From positions 1 to 64,000 of the forward strand of contig NZ_FOTF01000016.1 in assembly GCF_900114485.1 (NCBI RefSeq): a DNA stretch of 64,000 bases, written 5' to 3'. This stretch comes from Loktanella salsilacus. GTDB lineage: Bacteria; Pseudomonadota; Alphaproteobacteria; Rhodobacterales; Rhodobacteraceae. The notes under the pieces were generated by a model. The model ran no database searches and was not told the origin of the DNA. It saw only the letters and a program-made list of their open reading frames with translations. The position numbers were made by a program, and so were the translations under genes. Positions 16,118-25,192 of this stretch are shown piece by piece (within the stretch, counting starts at the first letter, position 1; each line of letters starts with the position of its first letter).

Positions 16118-17632
16118 ATGGTTGCGATGGCCTATACCGTCGCTTTTGACGGCATCGATGCGCGTCTGGTGCAGGTGCAATGTGCGATCAGTCCCGGCCT
16201 GCCGGGGTTTTCTATCGTCGGCCTGCCCGACAAAGCTGTGTCAGAGGCGCGCGAGCGGGTCCGCGCTGCGCTGACTTCGATGGCGATCGCGCTGCCCAGC
16301 CAACGGATCAGCATTAACCTCTCCCCCGCTGATATGCCGAAAGAGGGGTCTCACTTTGACCTGCCCATCGCGCTGGCGGTATTGGCGGCGCTGGACGTCG
16401 TTCCGCACGAAGAAGTCTCCGACCTTGTGGCGCTGGGCGAGCTGTCGCTTGACGGCACACTGGTCCCCGTGATTGGCGCGCTGCCTGCTGCAGTGGCGGC
16501 GGGTGACGGCGACCGATCCTTGATGTGCCCCGCCGCCTGCGGGGCAGAGGCGGCATGGGTCGACAGCGTCCGCGTGATCGCACCAACGTCACTTGCGCAG
16601 GCCATCTCTCATCTGACCGGCCGCGCCGTGCTGGACCCCGCCGTGCCCGGCGATGTGACCCATGCGAGCGGCGCGCGCTGCCTGTCAGAAGTCAAAGGTC
16701 AAGAACGCGCTAAGCGTGGCTTGGAAATCGCCGCGGCCGGGCGGCATCATATGCTGCTGGTCGGCAGTCCCGGCTCTGGCAAATCCATGCTTGCCGCCCG
16801 TATTCCCGGCATCCTGCCCGCCCTCACTCCGATTGAGGCGCTGGAGACGTCGATGATTCACTCGCTTGCTGGACTTCTGGACGACGGCGGCATTTCCCGC
16901 ACCCGCCCGTTTCGCGAACCGCATCACACTGCGTCAATGGCGGCCATCGTTGGCGGCGGACGCGGCGCAAAGCCAGGAGAGATCAGCCTCGCCCACAACG
17001 GCGTGCTGTTCATGGACGAATTCCCCGAATTTCCGCGCGCCGTTCTGGAAACCCTGCGCCAACCGATCGAAACCGGCGAGGTCGTCGTCGCCCGCGCCAA
17101 TGCCCACGTCCGTTATCCCTGCCGCTTTATGTTGGTCGCCGCCGCGAACCCCTGCAAATGCGGCTATCTGGCCGACGCCGCCCGCGCCTGCAGTCGCGCG
17201 CCGATCTGCGGAGAGGATTATATGGGCCGGATCAGCGGCCCCCTGATGGACCGCTTCGATCTGCGGATCGAGGTGCCCCCCGTTGCCTTTACCGACCTTG
17301 ATCTGCCGATGTCCGGCGACACATCAGCCGATATCGCAGCGCGCGTTGCCCAGGCCCGCGCGGTGCAAGTCGCACGCTACGACGGCCACGCGGGGATGTG
17401 GGCCAATGCCGATGCGCAAGGCGCTGTACTGGAACAAGTCGCGACCCCGGACGCAGAGGGCCGCGATTTGCTGCTGCGCGTGGCAGAGCGGTTTGGGCTG
17501 TCTGCCCGCGGCTATCATCGTGTCCTGCGGGTCGCGCGCACGATCGCAGATCTGGATGGATCAGCAGACGTGCGGCGCAATCATATCGCCGAGGCCGTGA
17601 GCTTTCGTCTGACTCTGACGAAGGAGGTCTAA
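16118..17632 (+). CDS. comM: ComM/YifB-family Mg-chelatase-like AAA+ ATPase
   Basis: A 504-residue ATPase. The N-terminal part is a Lon-protease-fold (ChlI) domain, followed by the AAA+ module with Walker A GSPGSGKS (about 216-223), Walker B GVLFMDEFPE (about 296-305) and a C-terminal Mg-chelatase domain with a cysteine-bearing CKCGYL...CSRAPICG region. In Vibrio the homologue is a hexameric helicase promoting branch migration during natural transformation. A perfect AAGGAG ribosome site precedes the ATG at 16118. Confidence 0.93.
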   Translation: MVAMAYTVAFDGIDARLVQVQCAISPGLPGFSIVGLPDKAVSEARERVRAALTSMAIALPSQRISINLSPADMPKEGSHFDLPIALAVLAALDVVPHEEVSDLVALGELSLDGTLVPVIGALPAAVAAGDGDRSLMCPAACGAEAAWVDSVRVIAPTSLAQAISHLTGRAVLDPAVPGDVTHASGARCLSEVKGQERAKRGLEIAAAGRHHMLLVGSPGSGKSMLAARIPGILPALTPIEALETSMIHSLAGLLDDGGISRTRPFREPHHTASMAAIVGGGRGAKPGEISLAHNGVLFMDEFPEFPRAVLETLRQPIETGEVVVARANAHVRYPCRFMLVAAANPCKCGYLADAARACSRAPICGEDYMGRISGPLMDRFDLRIEVPPVAFTDLDLPMSGDTSADIAARVAQARAVQVARYDGHAGMWANADAQGAVLEQVATPDAEGRDLLLRVAERFGLSARGYHRVLRVARTIADLDGSADVRRNHIAEAVSFRLTLTKEV

Positions 17633-17657
17633 GGCAGGCAGGCGTGCGGGAGGTGTT

Positions 17658-17714
17658 CCGAATTTTCGGATGAAAATTCGGGGCCTCCGGCGGGAGTTTA
17701 TTTGGCAAGGTGAA
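17658..17714 (+). repeat. Dispersed palindromic repeat, copy 3
   Basis: CCGAATTTTC and GAAAATTCGG form a 10-bp stem with loop GGAT, followed by CCTCCGGCGGGAG and the tail TTTATTTGGCAAGGTGAA. It fills the gap between the convergent comM and GST genes. Confidence 0.78.
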
Positions 17715-17720
17715 GCTGGA

Positions 17721-18602
17721 TCAACTCTGATACAGGGCCATGAAAGCGGGCCATGCGGCGGGATCGGCAACAGTTTTGTCCCGGCAGAAGGCATTGCAGA
17801 AGCCGAAGATGCGGCCGTCGATTCGCAGCAGGTGGGTGACAGGATCGCCGGAGTAGGGGCAAGTTGCATTTTCTGCCGTGCCATCGGTGACGGGCGCGGC
17901 GGCGAGCGGCGCGGGGCCGGGCCATGGGCGCGCAGCGCCACCGTATTCGAAAACGTCAGAGGTCTGGTTCGCGGCCAGCCCCATCGCGCGCCAGCGGCGC
18001 AGGGCCGGATCGGCTAGATGGGCGGCGACATAGGCTTTCGTTGTGGGGCGCGTGTCAAAGCCGTAGTTGGCCAGTCGCACGGCCATGGGGGCGAATATCG
18101 CATCAGCAATGCTGTAATCGCCGCACAGCCAGGGTGTGTCTTGCGCTGTGACGCGGCGGGCGTGGGTCCAAATTTCCTCTAGCCGGTCTAGCTCAGCCGC
18201 GACTGCGGGGGAGGGTATGATTGGGGCGTAGCTGCGATGCAGGTTGACGGGCCAGTCTGATCGCAGGGCGCGAAAGCTGCTGTGCATCTCGTTGGCAAGC
18301 GTGCGGGCGGTGCCGCGGGCAAGGGGGGCTGCTGGCCACAGGCCCGCGTTTGGGTGGAGGCTTGCGAGTTCTTCGGCGATGGCCATGCTGTCCGATAGGA
18401 TCGCGCCGCCCGCGGTGATCATCGTCGGCAATGTGCGCGCTGGGGCGTAATCTGTCATCAGCGCGGCTACGCCGTCCTCTGATGCGGGGTAGAGCACAGT
18501 TGTCTTGACCTGATCTGACAGACCGAAACGTTCGACCATCAACCATGCGGCAAGCGACCAGCTGAAGTAGAGGCGATTTCCGATGATCAGCTGATGGGTC
18601 AT
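17721..18602 (-). CDS. Glutathione S-transferase with C-terminal YHS-like cysteine tail
   Basis: A 293-residue protein. Residues about 1-85 form the thioredoxin-like GST N-domain (NRLYFSWSLAAWL, then APARTLPTM with the cis-Pro) and about 90-210 the helical C-domain (WLCGDYSIADAIFAP). Residues 247-293 are an unusual tail with CPYSGDP and GFCNAFCRDKTVADP, cysteines at 248, 269 and 273, like a YHS metal-binding domain. It lies 13 bp after the phosphatase gene, in the cobU operon. Substrate unknown. Confidence 0.85.
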   Translation of the reverse strand: MTHQLIIGNRLYFSWSLAAWLMVERFGLSDQVKTTVLYPASEDGVAALMTDYAPARTLPTMITAGGAILSDSMAIAEELASLHPNAGLWPAAPLARGTARTLANEMHSSFRALRSDWPVNLHRSYAPIIPSPAVAAELDRLEEIWTHARRVTAQDTPWLCGDYSIADAIFAPMAVRLANYGFDTRPTTKAYVAAHLADPALRRWRAMGLAANQTSDVFEYGGAARPWPGPAPLAAAPVTDGTAENATCPYSGDPVTHLLRIDGRIFGFCNAFCRDKTVADPAAWPAFMALYQS

Positions 18603-18615
18603 GGCGGCTTTGTCC

Positions 18616-19194
18616 TTATGGGCGGTGGTTGATTTGGCCGATGTGCCAGCGGTCCGCGTGGGCGGTGATGTCGGTCACGCCAAGCGGGTCTATGCTGTGC
18701 GCCATGGCCTGATAGGCTGTCTGGCCCGTTGCGCGGGGGATTTGTGACATGATCGCGCCCATATGCGCCACGATGATCAGGTGGGCCGGGGTATGGGTGA
18801 TCATCAGCGCATGAATGGCAGTTGCGACCCGGGCTGTGACGGCGTTCCAGCTTTCGCCATCGGGCGCTTTCAGATCGCCGGGGTTTTCCCAAAACTGACG
18901 TGACAACACGGGATCGCGCGCGCTGACTTGCGTATGGTGAAGGCCGTCCCACGCGCCAAAGTCGATCTCTCGCAGATCGCTGCGGTGGGGCAGGCGGGTG
19001 CGGCTGGCGGTCAGAGCGTCGGCGGTTTGCACAGCGCGTGTTAGGTCAGACGAGACGATCAATGCATCCTGCGGCAGGTACGCGTTGAGCCGTGCCAGCG
19101 CTGCCGTATCGGACAGATCAACCGGTACATCACGCCAACCCGTCATCACCTTTTGATGGGTGGGGCCATGACGCACAAGCCACAGCCGGGTCAC
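18616..19194 (-). CDS. Histidine phosphatase family protein (possibly CobC-like)
   Basis: A 192-residue phosphatase with the catalytic RHG at 8-10 and a second His in VAHMGA. Being translated from a GTG that overlaps the cobU stop (GTGA), it probably acts in the same pathway; CobC-type members remove phosphate from alpha-ribazole or adenosylcobalamin phosphate in B12 assembly. The substrate is inferred from context and is not proven by sequence. Confidence 0.85.
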   Translation of the reverse strand: MTRLWLVRHGPTHQKVMTGWRDVPVDLSDTAALARLNAYLPQDALIVSSDLTRAVQTADALTASRTRLPHRSDLREIDFGAWDGLHHTQVSARDPVLSRQFWENPGDLKAPDGESWNAVTARVATAIHALMITHTPAHLIIVAHMGAIMSQIPRATGQTAYQAMAHSIDPLGVTDITAHADRWHIGQINHRP

Positions 19195-19718
19195 GGCAGA
19201 TCGCCTTTCAACGCCAGCGGCAGGCCTGCCATGACGGCAACCACAGTGTCTGCCTGGGCGGCAAGGCGGCGGTTGATCTGGCCCTGCGCGTTCCGAAACC
19301 GCCTTGAGAGCGCGTTGTCGGGGACGATGCCCATCCCGACCTCGTTTGATACGACGACGACAGGGCAGGGGCAGGCGGCAAGGGCGGCGAGCAGGTCATC
19401 GCAGGCAGCTGATATGTCGCGGTCAGCCAGTAGCACGTTTGTCAGCCAAAGCGTCACGCAGTCCAGCAGCACGATGTCGCCAGAGCCTTGCAGCCGCAGT
19501 ACCGACGCAGGGTCAAGCGGCGCGTCCGTTGTCGTCCAGCCGGGTCCGCGTTGGATAATATGCGCGGCGATTTTCTCTTCCATCTCGGCGTCAAAGGCCT
19601 GCGCGGTCGCGATGTAAGTCTTTGGTCTGCCTGTGGAAATCACCAAACCTTCTGCGTAGGCCGATTTCCCTGACGACGCGCCACCTAGTATGAATGTGAG
19701 GTTATGCAACTTCTTCAT
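19191..19718 (-). CDS. cobU: Adenosylcobinamide kinase / guanylyltransferase CobU
   Basis: A 175-residue bifunctional enzyme that phosphorylates adenosylcobinamide and links it to GMP in B12 assembly and salvage. Walker A GGASSGKS is at 12-19, with the family segments LDCVTLWLTN and SNEVGMGIVP. First gene of a three-gene operon. A B12-dependent ribonucleotide reductase is encoded near the window end. Confidence 0.94.
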   Translation of the reverse strand: MKKLHNLTFILGGASSGKSAYAEGLVISTGRPKTYIATAQAFDAEMEEKIAAHIIQRGPGWTTTDAPLDPASVLRLQGSGDIVLLDCVTLWLTNVLLADRDISAACDDLLAALAACPCPVVVVSNEVGMGIVPDNALSRRFRNAQGQINRRLAAQADTVVAVMAGLPLALKGDLP

Positions 19719-19810
19719 GGAACTTTCGCTGCGGCAACGGGTTTGAACTCACATAGAGACTGCCTCGCCAAAAGACACAAGCAGTTCGCGCAACCCTGGG
19801 GGATACCACA

Positions 19811-20689
19811 ATGGCTTTTGACGGATATTCAGATCAAACCATGTCGCGGACTGCGATGAAAGCAGAGCTGCTGGATGCTGAAACCGAACTGCGGTTAGCT
19901 TATGCATGGCGGGATGAGCGGTGCGAGGAAAGCCTGCACCGCCTGATCACCGCTTACATGCGTTTGGCGATTTCCATGGCTGCGAAATTCAAGCGGTACG
20001 GGGCACCGATGAACGACCTCATTCAAGAGGCCTCTGTGGGTCTCATGAAGGCGGCCGAAAAGTTCGACCCCGACCGCGGCGTGCGGTTTTCGACCTATGC
20101 GGTCTGGTGGATCAAGGCGAGCATTCAGGACTATGTGATGCGCAACTGGTCGATGGTGCGCACCGGGTCCACGTCCTCTCAGAAATCGTTGTTTTTCAAC
20201 CTGCGCCGCGTGCAGGCGCGTCTGGAACGGGAAGCCGCTGCAGAAGGGCGCAAGCTGGAAGGTCACATCATGCGCCAGATGATCGCGACCGAGGTCGGTG
20301 TGCCGCTTCATGACGTCGAGATGATGGAAGGCCGCCTGTCCGGTTCCGATTTCAGCCTGAACGCGACCCAGTCGTCCGAGGATGAAGGCCGCGAGTGGAT
20401 TGATGCGCTGGAAGACGATAGCTCTCAGGCGGCGGAAAACGTCGAATTGGCCCATGATAACGCGCAACTGCGTCAGTGGCTGCTGACAGCGTTGGGCGAT
20501 CTGAACGACCGCGAGCGGTTTATCGTGCGCGAGCGAAAGCTGCGTGACGACCCGCGCACGCTGGAAAGCCTTGGTGGTGAGTTGGGCCTGAGCAAAGAGC
20601 GCGTGCGCCAGCTAGAGGCCGCGGCCTTTGGCAAAATGCGCAAGAACTTGGAAAGCCAAAGCCGCGAAGTGGTTGCGTTTTTCGCATGA
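19811..20689 (+). CDS. rpoH: RNA polymerase sigma-32-type factor (RpoH, RpoHII-like)
   Basis: A 292-residue sigma factor. Region 2 shows RLAISMAAKFKRYGAPMNDL and FSTYAVWWIKASIQDYV; the RpoH box appears as QKSLFFNLRR (about 122-131); region 4 ends with LGLSKERVRQLEAAAFGKMR. Such factors direct heat-shock or singlet-oxygen response genes; many Rhodobacterales have two copies, and this one looks closer to RpoHII, which is inference. A weak GGAAC-N16-GGTT match lies upstream. ATGA overlap with the next gene. Confidence 0.92.
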   Translation: MAFDGYSDQTMSRTAMKAELLDAETELRLAYAWRDERCEESLHRLITAYMRLAISMAAKFKRYGAPMNDLIQEASVGLMKAAEKFDPDRGVRFSTYAVWWIKASIQDYVMRNWSMVRTGSTSSQKSLFFNLRRVQARLEREAAAEGRKLEGHIMRQMIATEVGVPLHDVEMMEGRLSGSDFSLNATQSSEDEGREWIDALEDDSSQAAENVELAHDNAQLRQWLLTALGDLNDRERFIVRERKLRDDPRTLESLGGELGLSKERVRQLEAAAFGKMRKNLESQSREVVAFFA

Positions 20690-21495
20690 TCTTAAAGTAC
20701 CTGATCCGCGCGGCTCTGCTCGCTGTGCTGGTCGGGCAAGTGGCCCCTGTGGCCGCAGATGTCGGCCCGCTGCCACGGGCCGACATTTTCGTTCTGGGCG
20801 AAGTGCATGACAACGCTGCGACCCACGTGGTGCAGGCGCAGATCATCGAAAAGGTCGCACCGCGCGCGCTGGTGTTTGAAATGCTGACCCCTGCGCAGGC
20901 CAAGGCGGCGATGGGCGTTGATCGCAGCGATCCAGATGCGGTGGCGCAGGCCACGGATTGGGCAAACAGCGGCTGGCCGGATTTCGCGATCTATGCACCC
21001 ATCTTTGCAGCCGCGCCGAAGGCGGCGATCATTGGCGCAGCTGTGCCGCGTGAACGCCTGATGACAGCGATGCAGGACGGCACCGCCGCGGCCTTGGGTT
21101 CAGCGGCTGCGATGTGGCTATCGCCAATCGCCCCAGCCGATCAGCAAGCCCGCGAGGCAGAACAGGCAGAGGCGCATTGCGGTGCCTTACCGCCCGAGAT
21201 GCTGCCCGGCATGGTCGCGGCGCAGCAGCTGCGCGACGTTGCATTCGCCCGCGCCGCAGCGGGTGCGTTTGATGATATGGGCGGTCCGGTCGTGCTGATC
21301 ACAGGCACCGGGCATGCGCGCAAGGACGTCGGCGTGCCGTCCTATCTGGCCGCCGCCCGCCCTGATTTAGCTGTCTTTGCCTTGGGCCAGTTCGAGGGCA
21401 GCGCGCCCGGCGCGGATGTTCAGGACGCTTTCGACAGGATCATCCTGTCCGATCGGGCCAATCGTCCCGATCCCTGCGCTGCCTTCACCAACTAG
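20686..21495 (+). CDS. ChaN-family exported protein (haem-binding uptake, Tiki superfamily)
   Basis: A 269-residue protein with an N-terminal signal peptide (about 1-24) and the ChaN-fold pattern FVLGEVHDNAATH near 35-47 and TGTGHARKDVGVP near 207-219. ChaN of Campylobacter binds haem and belongs to the EreA/TIKI hydrolase-like group; the function here is not known. No lipobox is seen. It overlaps rpoH by 4 bp, so it may be stress-coupled. Confidence 0.8.
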   Translation: MILKYLIRAALLAVLVGQVAPVAADVGPLPRADIFVLGEVHDNAATHVVQAQIIEKVAPRALVFEMLTPAQAKAAMGVDRSDPDAVAQATDWANSGWPDFAIYAPIFAAAPKAAIIGAAVPRERLMTAMQDGTAAALGSAAAMWLSPIAPADQQAREAEQAEAHCGALPPEMLPGMVAAQQLRDVAFARAAAGAFDDMGGPVVLITGTGHARKDVGVPSYLAAARPDLAVFALGQFEGSAPGADVQDAFDRIILSDRANRPDPCAAFTN

Positions 21496-21555
21496 CCTTG
21501 TTGTCATCGCGGGTTTGGCCCCCTACATCTGGAGCGCAACAAAGGGGGCGGGTCC

Positions 21556-22752
21556 ATGCTGCACGACAAGCGTATTTTGCTGATCATTGGCGGCGGTATC
21601 GCGGCTTATAAATCGCTGGAACTGATCCGTCTGCTACGGACTGCGGGCGCGGCGGTGACCCCAGTCATGACGCGCGCGGCATCCGAATTTGTAACCCCGC
21701 TGAGCGTTGCGGCGCTGGCCGGGGAAAAGGCCTATACCGATCTGTTCGATCTGACAGACGAGGCAGAGATGGGTCATATCCAGCTGTCCCGGGTCGCTGA
21801 TCTGATCGTCGTCGCTCCGGCCACAGCCGACCTGATGGCCAAGGCCGCAACCGGGCTGGCAGGCGATCTGGCGACAACGCTTTTGCTGGCCACGGACACG
21901 CCTGTGATGATGGCTCCGGCGATGAACGTGCGGATGTGGGACCACCCCGCTACGCAGCGCAATCTGGCAGTCTTGCAGGGTGACGGCGTCAGCTTTGTCG
22001 GCCCTGACGTGGGCGATATGGCTTGCGGGGAACATGGTCCGGGGCGTCTGGCTGAACCTGCGGCGATCTTGGCTGCGATCCAGAGCCACTTTGCCAGCGG
22101 ACCGCTGAGCGGGAAGCATATCATCGTGACCTCTGGCCCCACGCACGAGCCGATTGATCCTGTGCGTTATATCGCGAACCGGTCCTCTGGTGCGCAGGGC
22201 ACGGCGATTGCGCAGGCTTTGGTCGCGCTGGGCGCGCAGGTGACCTTTGTCACCGGCCCCGCAAGCGTGCCGCCGCCGACAGGCGTGACGCTGGTCAAAG
22301 TTGAGACCGCCCAGCAGATGAAAGACGCTGTTATGGCCGCGCTGCCCGCGCAGTCCGCCGTCTTTGCCGCCGCTGTGGCCGACTGGCGTGTGGCGAATGC
22401 AGGCACGCAAAAGATAAAGAAAACCGCAGGCGGTCTGCCCGCGCTAGAGTTTGCAGAAAATCCCGACATCCTTGCCACGGTCAGCAGTTTGGACGCAGCG
22501 ATGCGCCCCGCGCTCGTCGTGGGTTTTGCCGCAGAAACGCAGGATGTGACTGAACTGGCGCGCGAAAAACGCGCGCGCAAAGGGTGCGATTGGATCGTGG
22601 CGAATGACGTCAGCGACGGCACAGGCATCATGGGCGGCACGGAAAACGCGGTTACCCTTATTACCGCTAAGGGTGCCGAGGATTGGCCGCGCATGGCCAA
22701 GGCAGCGGTGGCGCAGCGTCTAGCGCAGCGCATGGCCGAGGCGCTGGGATGA
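21556..22752 (+). CDS. coaBC: Phosphopantothenoylcysteine decarboxylase / synthase CoaBC
   Basis: A 398-residue bifunctional enzyme of coenzyme A synthesis. The N-terminal FMN-dependent CoaC part (about 1-180) carries APAMNVRMW and the substrate clamp [14 protein letters not shown]; the C-terminal CoaB part (about 186-398) carries [15 protein letters not shown] and the late KIKK motif. It precedes dut, with which it may overlap if the upstream dut start is used. Confidence 0.96.
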   Translation: MLHDKRILLIIGGGIAAYKSLELIRLLRTAGAAVTPVMTRAASEFVTPLSVAALAGEKAYTDLFDLTDEAEMGHIQLSRVADLIVVAPATADLMAKAATGLAGDLATTLLLATDTPVMMAPAMNVRMWDHPATQRNLAVLQGDGVSFVGPDVGDMACGEHGPGRLAEPAAILAAIQSHFASGPLSGKHIIVTSGPTHEPIDPVRYIANRSSGAQGTAIAQALVALGAQVTFVTGPASVPPPTGVTLVKVETAQQMKDAVMAALPAQSAVFAAAVADWRVANAGTQKIKKTAGGLPALEFAENPDILATVSSLDAAMRPALVVGFAAETQDVTELAREKRARKGCDWIVANDVSDGTGIMGGTENAVTLITAKGAEDWPRMAKAAVAQRLAQRMAEALG

Positions 22753-22773
22753 GCGTCGGGGCATCGGAGGTTA

Positions 22774-22823
22774 ATTCGGCTGCGCCGAATGACATAGAAG
22801 GGAGTATTTTTGGCAAGATGAAA
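22774..22823 (+). repeat. Dispersed palindromic repeat, copy 4 (overlaps the dut start)
   Basis: ATTCGGC-TGC-GCCGAAT hairpin, then GGGAG and the tail TATTTTTGGCAAGATGAA. The ATG within this tail (22818) is the likely dut start codon, so the repeat extends into the gene. Confidence 0.72.
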
Positions 22824-23306
22824 CCGGAAATGCGTGTCGCGCTGGCTTATGTTGCGGGAGCTGATGAGGCATTGCCACTGCCCAGCTATCAGAGCGCCGG
22901 GGCGGCGGGTGCGGATGTTTGTGCAAATTTGGCTGCGGATGATCGGGCGTTGGGCGTGACGCTGGCCCCCGGTGCGCGGGCCTTGATCCCGACAGGGTTG
23001 CGCCTTGCGATCCCGCAGGGGTTCGAGGTGCAGGTCCGCGCCCGTTCCGGCCTTGCGTTAAAGCACGGGATTGCGCTGGTGAATGCGCCGGGCACAATCG
23101 ATAGCGATTATCGTGGCCCGCTGGGGGTGCTTGTCGTGAACTTAGGACAAGAAGCGTTCACTGTGACGCACGGAATGCGGATTGCGCAGCTGGTCGTGGC
23201 CCCTGTGGTGCAGGCTGATTTTGCGCTGGGTGATCTGGACAATACGGCGCGGGGTGCCGGCGGGTTTGGATCAACTGGGTCTGGAACAGATGGGGGCGCA
23301 TCATGA
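22818..23306 (+). CDS. dut: dUTP diphosphatase Dut
   Basis: A 162-residue trimeric dUTPase that hydrolyses dUTP to dUMP. The five motifs are visible: [38 protein letters not shown] and the C-terminal [11 protein letters not shown] chose ATG 22818 because it gives the normal N-terminus. An ATG at 22749, overlapping the coaBC stop (ATGA), would add 23 residues encoded largely by repeat copy 4. Its stop overlaps the next start. Confidence 0.92.
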   Translation: MKPEMRVALAYVAGADEALPLPSYQSAGAAGADVCANLAADDRALGVTLAPGARALIPTGLRLAIPQGFEVQVRARSGLALKHGIALVNAPGTIDSDYRGPLGVLVVNLGQEAFTVTHGMRIAQLVVAPVVQADFALGDLDNTARGAGGFGSTGSGTDGGAS

Positions 23307-24376
23307 TTATGGTCGGGTTTCTGGCTGCCGTGATTTGGGGCGTGGGGGCGGCCATGGGTGCGCCGCGCCGGGCGCGGTGGGTCATGCTGGCGCTGCTCAT
23401 TGGCGCTGTGATTGCAGTGCAGCTTGCCTTGCCCACCGGTCACCCGCTGCGCGAGGCGACGGGCGGTGATGTGCGCCTGTGGTTGCTGCTTCTTGGGTTT
23501 GGCGCTGTGATCTGGGGCTATGCCGCGATTCTGCGCGCCGTCAAATCGCGCGCGCAGGCAAAGCCCGCGCCTGCCGCGGCGGCCAAGGCGGGCTTTTCGG
23601 ACGATGAACTGCAACGCTATGCGCGCCACATCATGCTGCGCGAAGTGGGCGGCACTGGGCAGGCGGCCTTGGGCCGCGCAAAGGTGCTGGTGATCGGAGC
23701 AGGCGGGCTGGGATCGCCCGCATTGCAATATCTGGCCGCGAGCGGCGTTGGGACGATCGGCATCATTGATGACGATGTGGTCGACAACAGCAACCTGCAG
23801 CGGCAGGTGATTTACGGCGAGGCTGACGTGGGCCAGCCCAAGGTTCAGATCGCCGCGCAAGAGATCACGCGCCGCAATCGCCATGTCACGGTGCGACCCT
23901 ATCAGCGCCGCCTGACCGCCGACATCGCGGCTGATTTGATCGCCGAGTATGATCTGGTGCTGGATGGCTGCGATAATTTCGATACGCGTTATCTTGTAAA
24001 CCAGACCTGCACCGCACTGGGCGTGCCGCTGATCGCGGCCGCGATGACCCAGTGGGAGGGGCAGATCAGCCTTTATGATCCTGCCCATGGCACGCCGTGC
24101 TTTGCCTGCGTCTTTCCCGATCGCCCTGCACCCGGCCTTGTGCCTAGCTGCGCCGAAGCGGGGGTCATCGGCCCGCTGCCTGGCGTCATGGGGTCGATGA
24201 TGGCGCTAGAGGCGGTCAAGGCGATCACCGGGGCCGGGCAGGGGCTGGGGGGGCGTTTGCTGATTTACGATGCGCTTTATGCCGATACGCGGATCATGCA
24301 GGCGGCGGTGCGGGCCGATTGCGCCGTCTGCCATGGCAAAGGCTTGCAGGCCGCCGCGCAAGCGGCCAAGGTCTGA
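23303..24376 (+). CDS. MoeB/ThiF-family adenylyltransferase with N-terminal membrane segments
   Basis: A 357-residue protein. Residues about 1-80 hold two or three hydrophobic helices, unusual for the family. The E1-like domain (about 95-350) has the ATP-binding [10 protein letters not shown] (about 130-139), the catalytic Asp in DNFDTR, and two zinc CxxC pairs (CFAC, CAVC). MoeB and ThiF activate the C-terminal Gly of MoaD or ThiS by adenylation. The membrane part suggests an anchored version. It overlaps dut by 4 bp. Confidence 0.88.
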   Translation: MIMVGFLAAVIWGVGAAMGAPRRARWVMLALLIGAVIAVQLALPTGHPLREATGGDVRLWLLLLGFGAVIWGYAAILRAVKSRAQAKPAPAAAAKAGFSDDELQRYARHIMLREVGGTGQAALGRAKVLVIGAGGLGSPALQYLAASGVGTIGIIDDDVVDNSNLQRQVIYGEADVGQPKVQIAAQEITRRNRHVTVRPYQRRLTADIAADLIAEYDLVLDGCDNFDTRYLVNQTCTALGVPLIAAAMTQWEGQISLYDPAHGTPCFACVFPDRPAPGLVPSCAEAGVIGPLPGVMGSMMALEAVKAITGAGQGLGGRLLIYDALYADTRIMQAAVRADCAVCHGKGLQAAAQAAKV

Positions 24377-24406
24377 GCCGGGACATCATCTGGGATCGGA
24401 ACTGCC

Positions 24407-25186
24407 ATGAAAATCTTGACCACTCTTGCAGCCGTTATGCTGGCGACCACTGCAACCGCCGAAAGCCATCTGCCCGATCTGGGCGGGCAGGTTGTGACCG
24501 TCGTGACCGAAAACGCCTATCCGCCGTTGCAGTTCATCCAGAACGGCGACGCGATCGGCTGGGAATATGACGCGATGGCAGAGATCGCACGCCGCCTGAA
24601 CATCGACGTCGTCTATGAAAACAGCAGCTGGGACGCGATGATCCCCGCCGTGTCCGAAGCGCAGTATGACATCGGCATGACCGGGATCACGATCCGCGAT
24701 GACCGGGCCGAAGTCGTTGATTTTTCTGACCCCTACATGACATCCGAAATGGTCATGCTGGTGCGCGGCGATGAAGACCGTTTCAGCGACGCCGCCAGCT
24801 TTGCCGCCGATGCCGACCTGCTGATGGCCGCGCAGCCCGGCACGACGCCGTTTTACGTCGGCGTCTATGACGTGTTGGACGGGGACGAGGCGAACCCGCG
24901 GATTCGGACGATGGAAACCTTTGGCGCGACAGTGCAGGCGCTGCGCACCGGCGATGTTGATCTGGTGCTGACGGACGGCACGGCCGGGCAGGGCTATGTC
25001 GATGCCTCTGACGGGGCGCTAAAGATCGTTGGAGAGAAGCTGGGGACCGAAGACTTTGGCTTTATCTTTCCCAAAGGCTCGCCCCTTGTCGGGCCGATCA
25101 ATCTGGCCATTGCGGATATGAAGGCTGACGGCACGCTTGATGCGCTGAATACCCAATGGTTCCTTGATTTCAAAATGGGCGAATAA
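24407..25186 (+). CDS. Amino-acid-type ABC transporter substrate-binding protein
   Basis: A 259-residue periplasmic protein with a signal peptide ending near ATAESH (residue about 19). The bilobal SBP_bac_3 fold shows the ligand motifs ENAYPPLQF and [12 protein letters not shown], then [20 protein letters not shown]. These proteins bind polar amino acids or related compounds. It precedes the permease by 6 bp. Confidence 0.9.
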   Translation: MKILTTLAAVMLATTATAESHLPDLGGQVVTVVTENAYPPLQFIQNGDAIGWEYDAMAEIARRLNIDVVYENSSWDAMIPAVSEAQYDIGMTGITIRDDRAEVVDFSDPYMTSEMVMLVRGDEDRFSDAASFAADADLLMAAQPGTTPFYVGVYDVLDGDEANPRIRTMETFGATVQALRTGDVDLVLTDGTAGQGYVDASDGALKIVGEKLGTEDFGFIFPKGSPLVGPINLAIADMKADGTLDALNTQWFLDFKMGE

Positions 25187-25192
25187 GACAAC

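Noticed and set aside
19719-19743. GGAAC-N16-GGTT promoter (EcfG type) before rpoH
   Set aside because: The second half should read CGTT, so one base is off, and the gap is short; too weak to list as a site.
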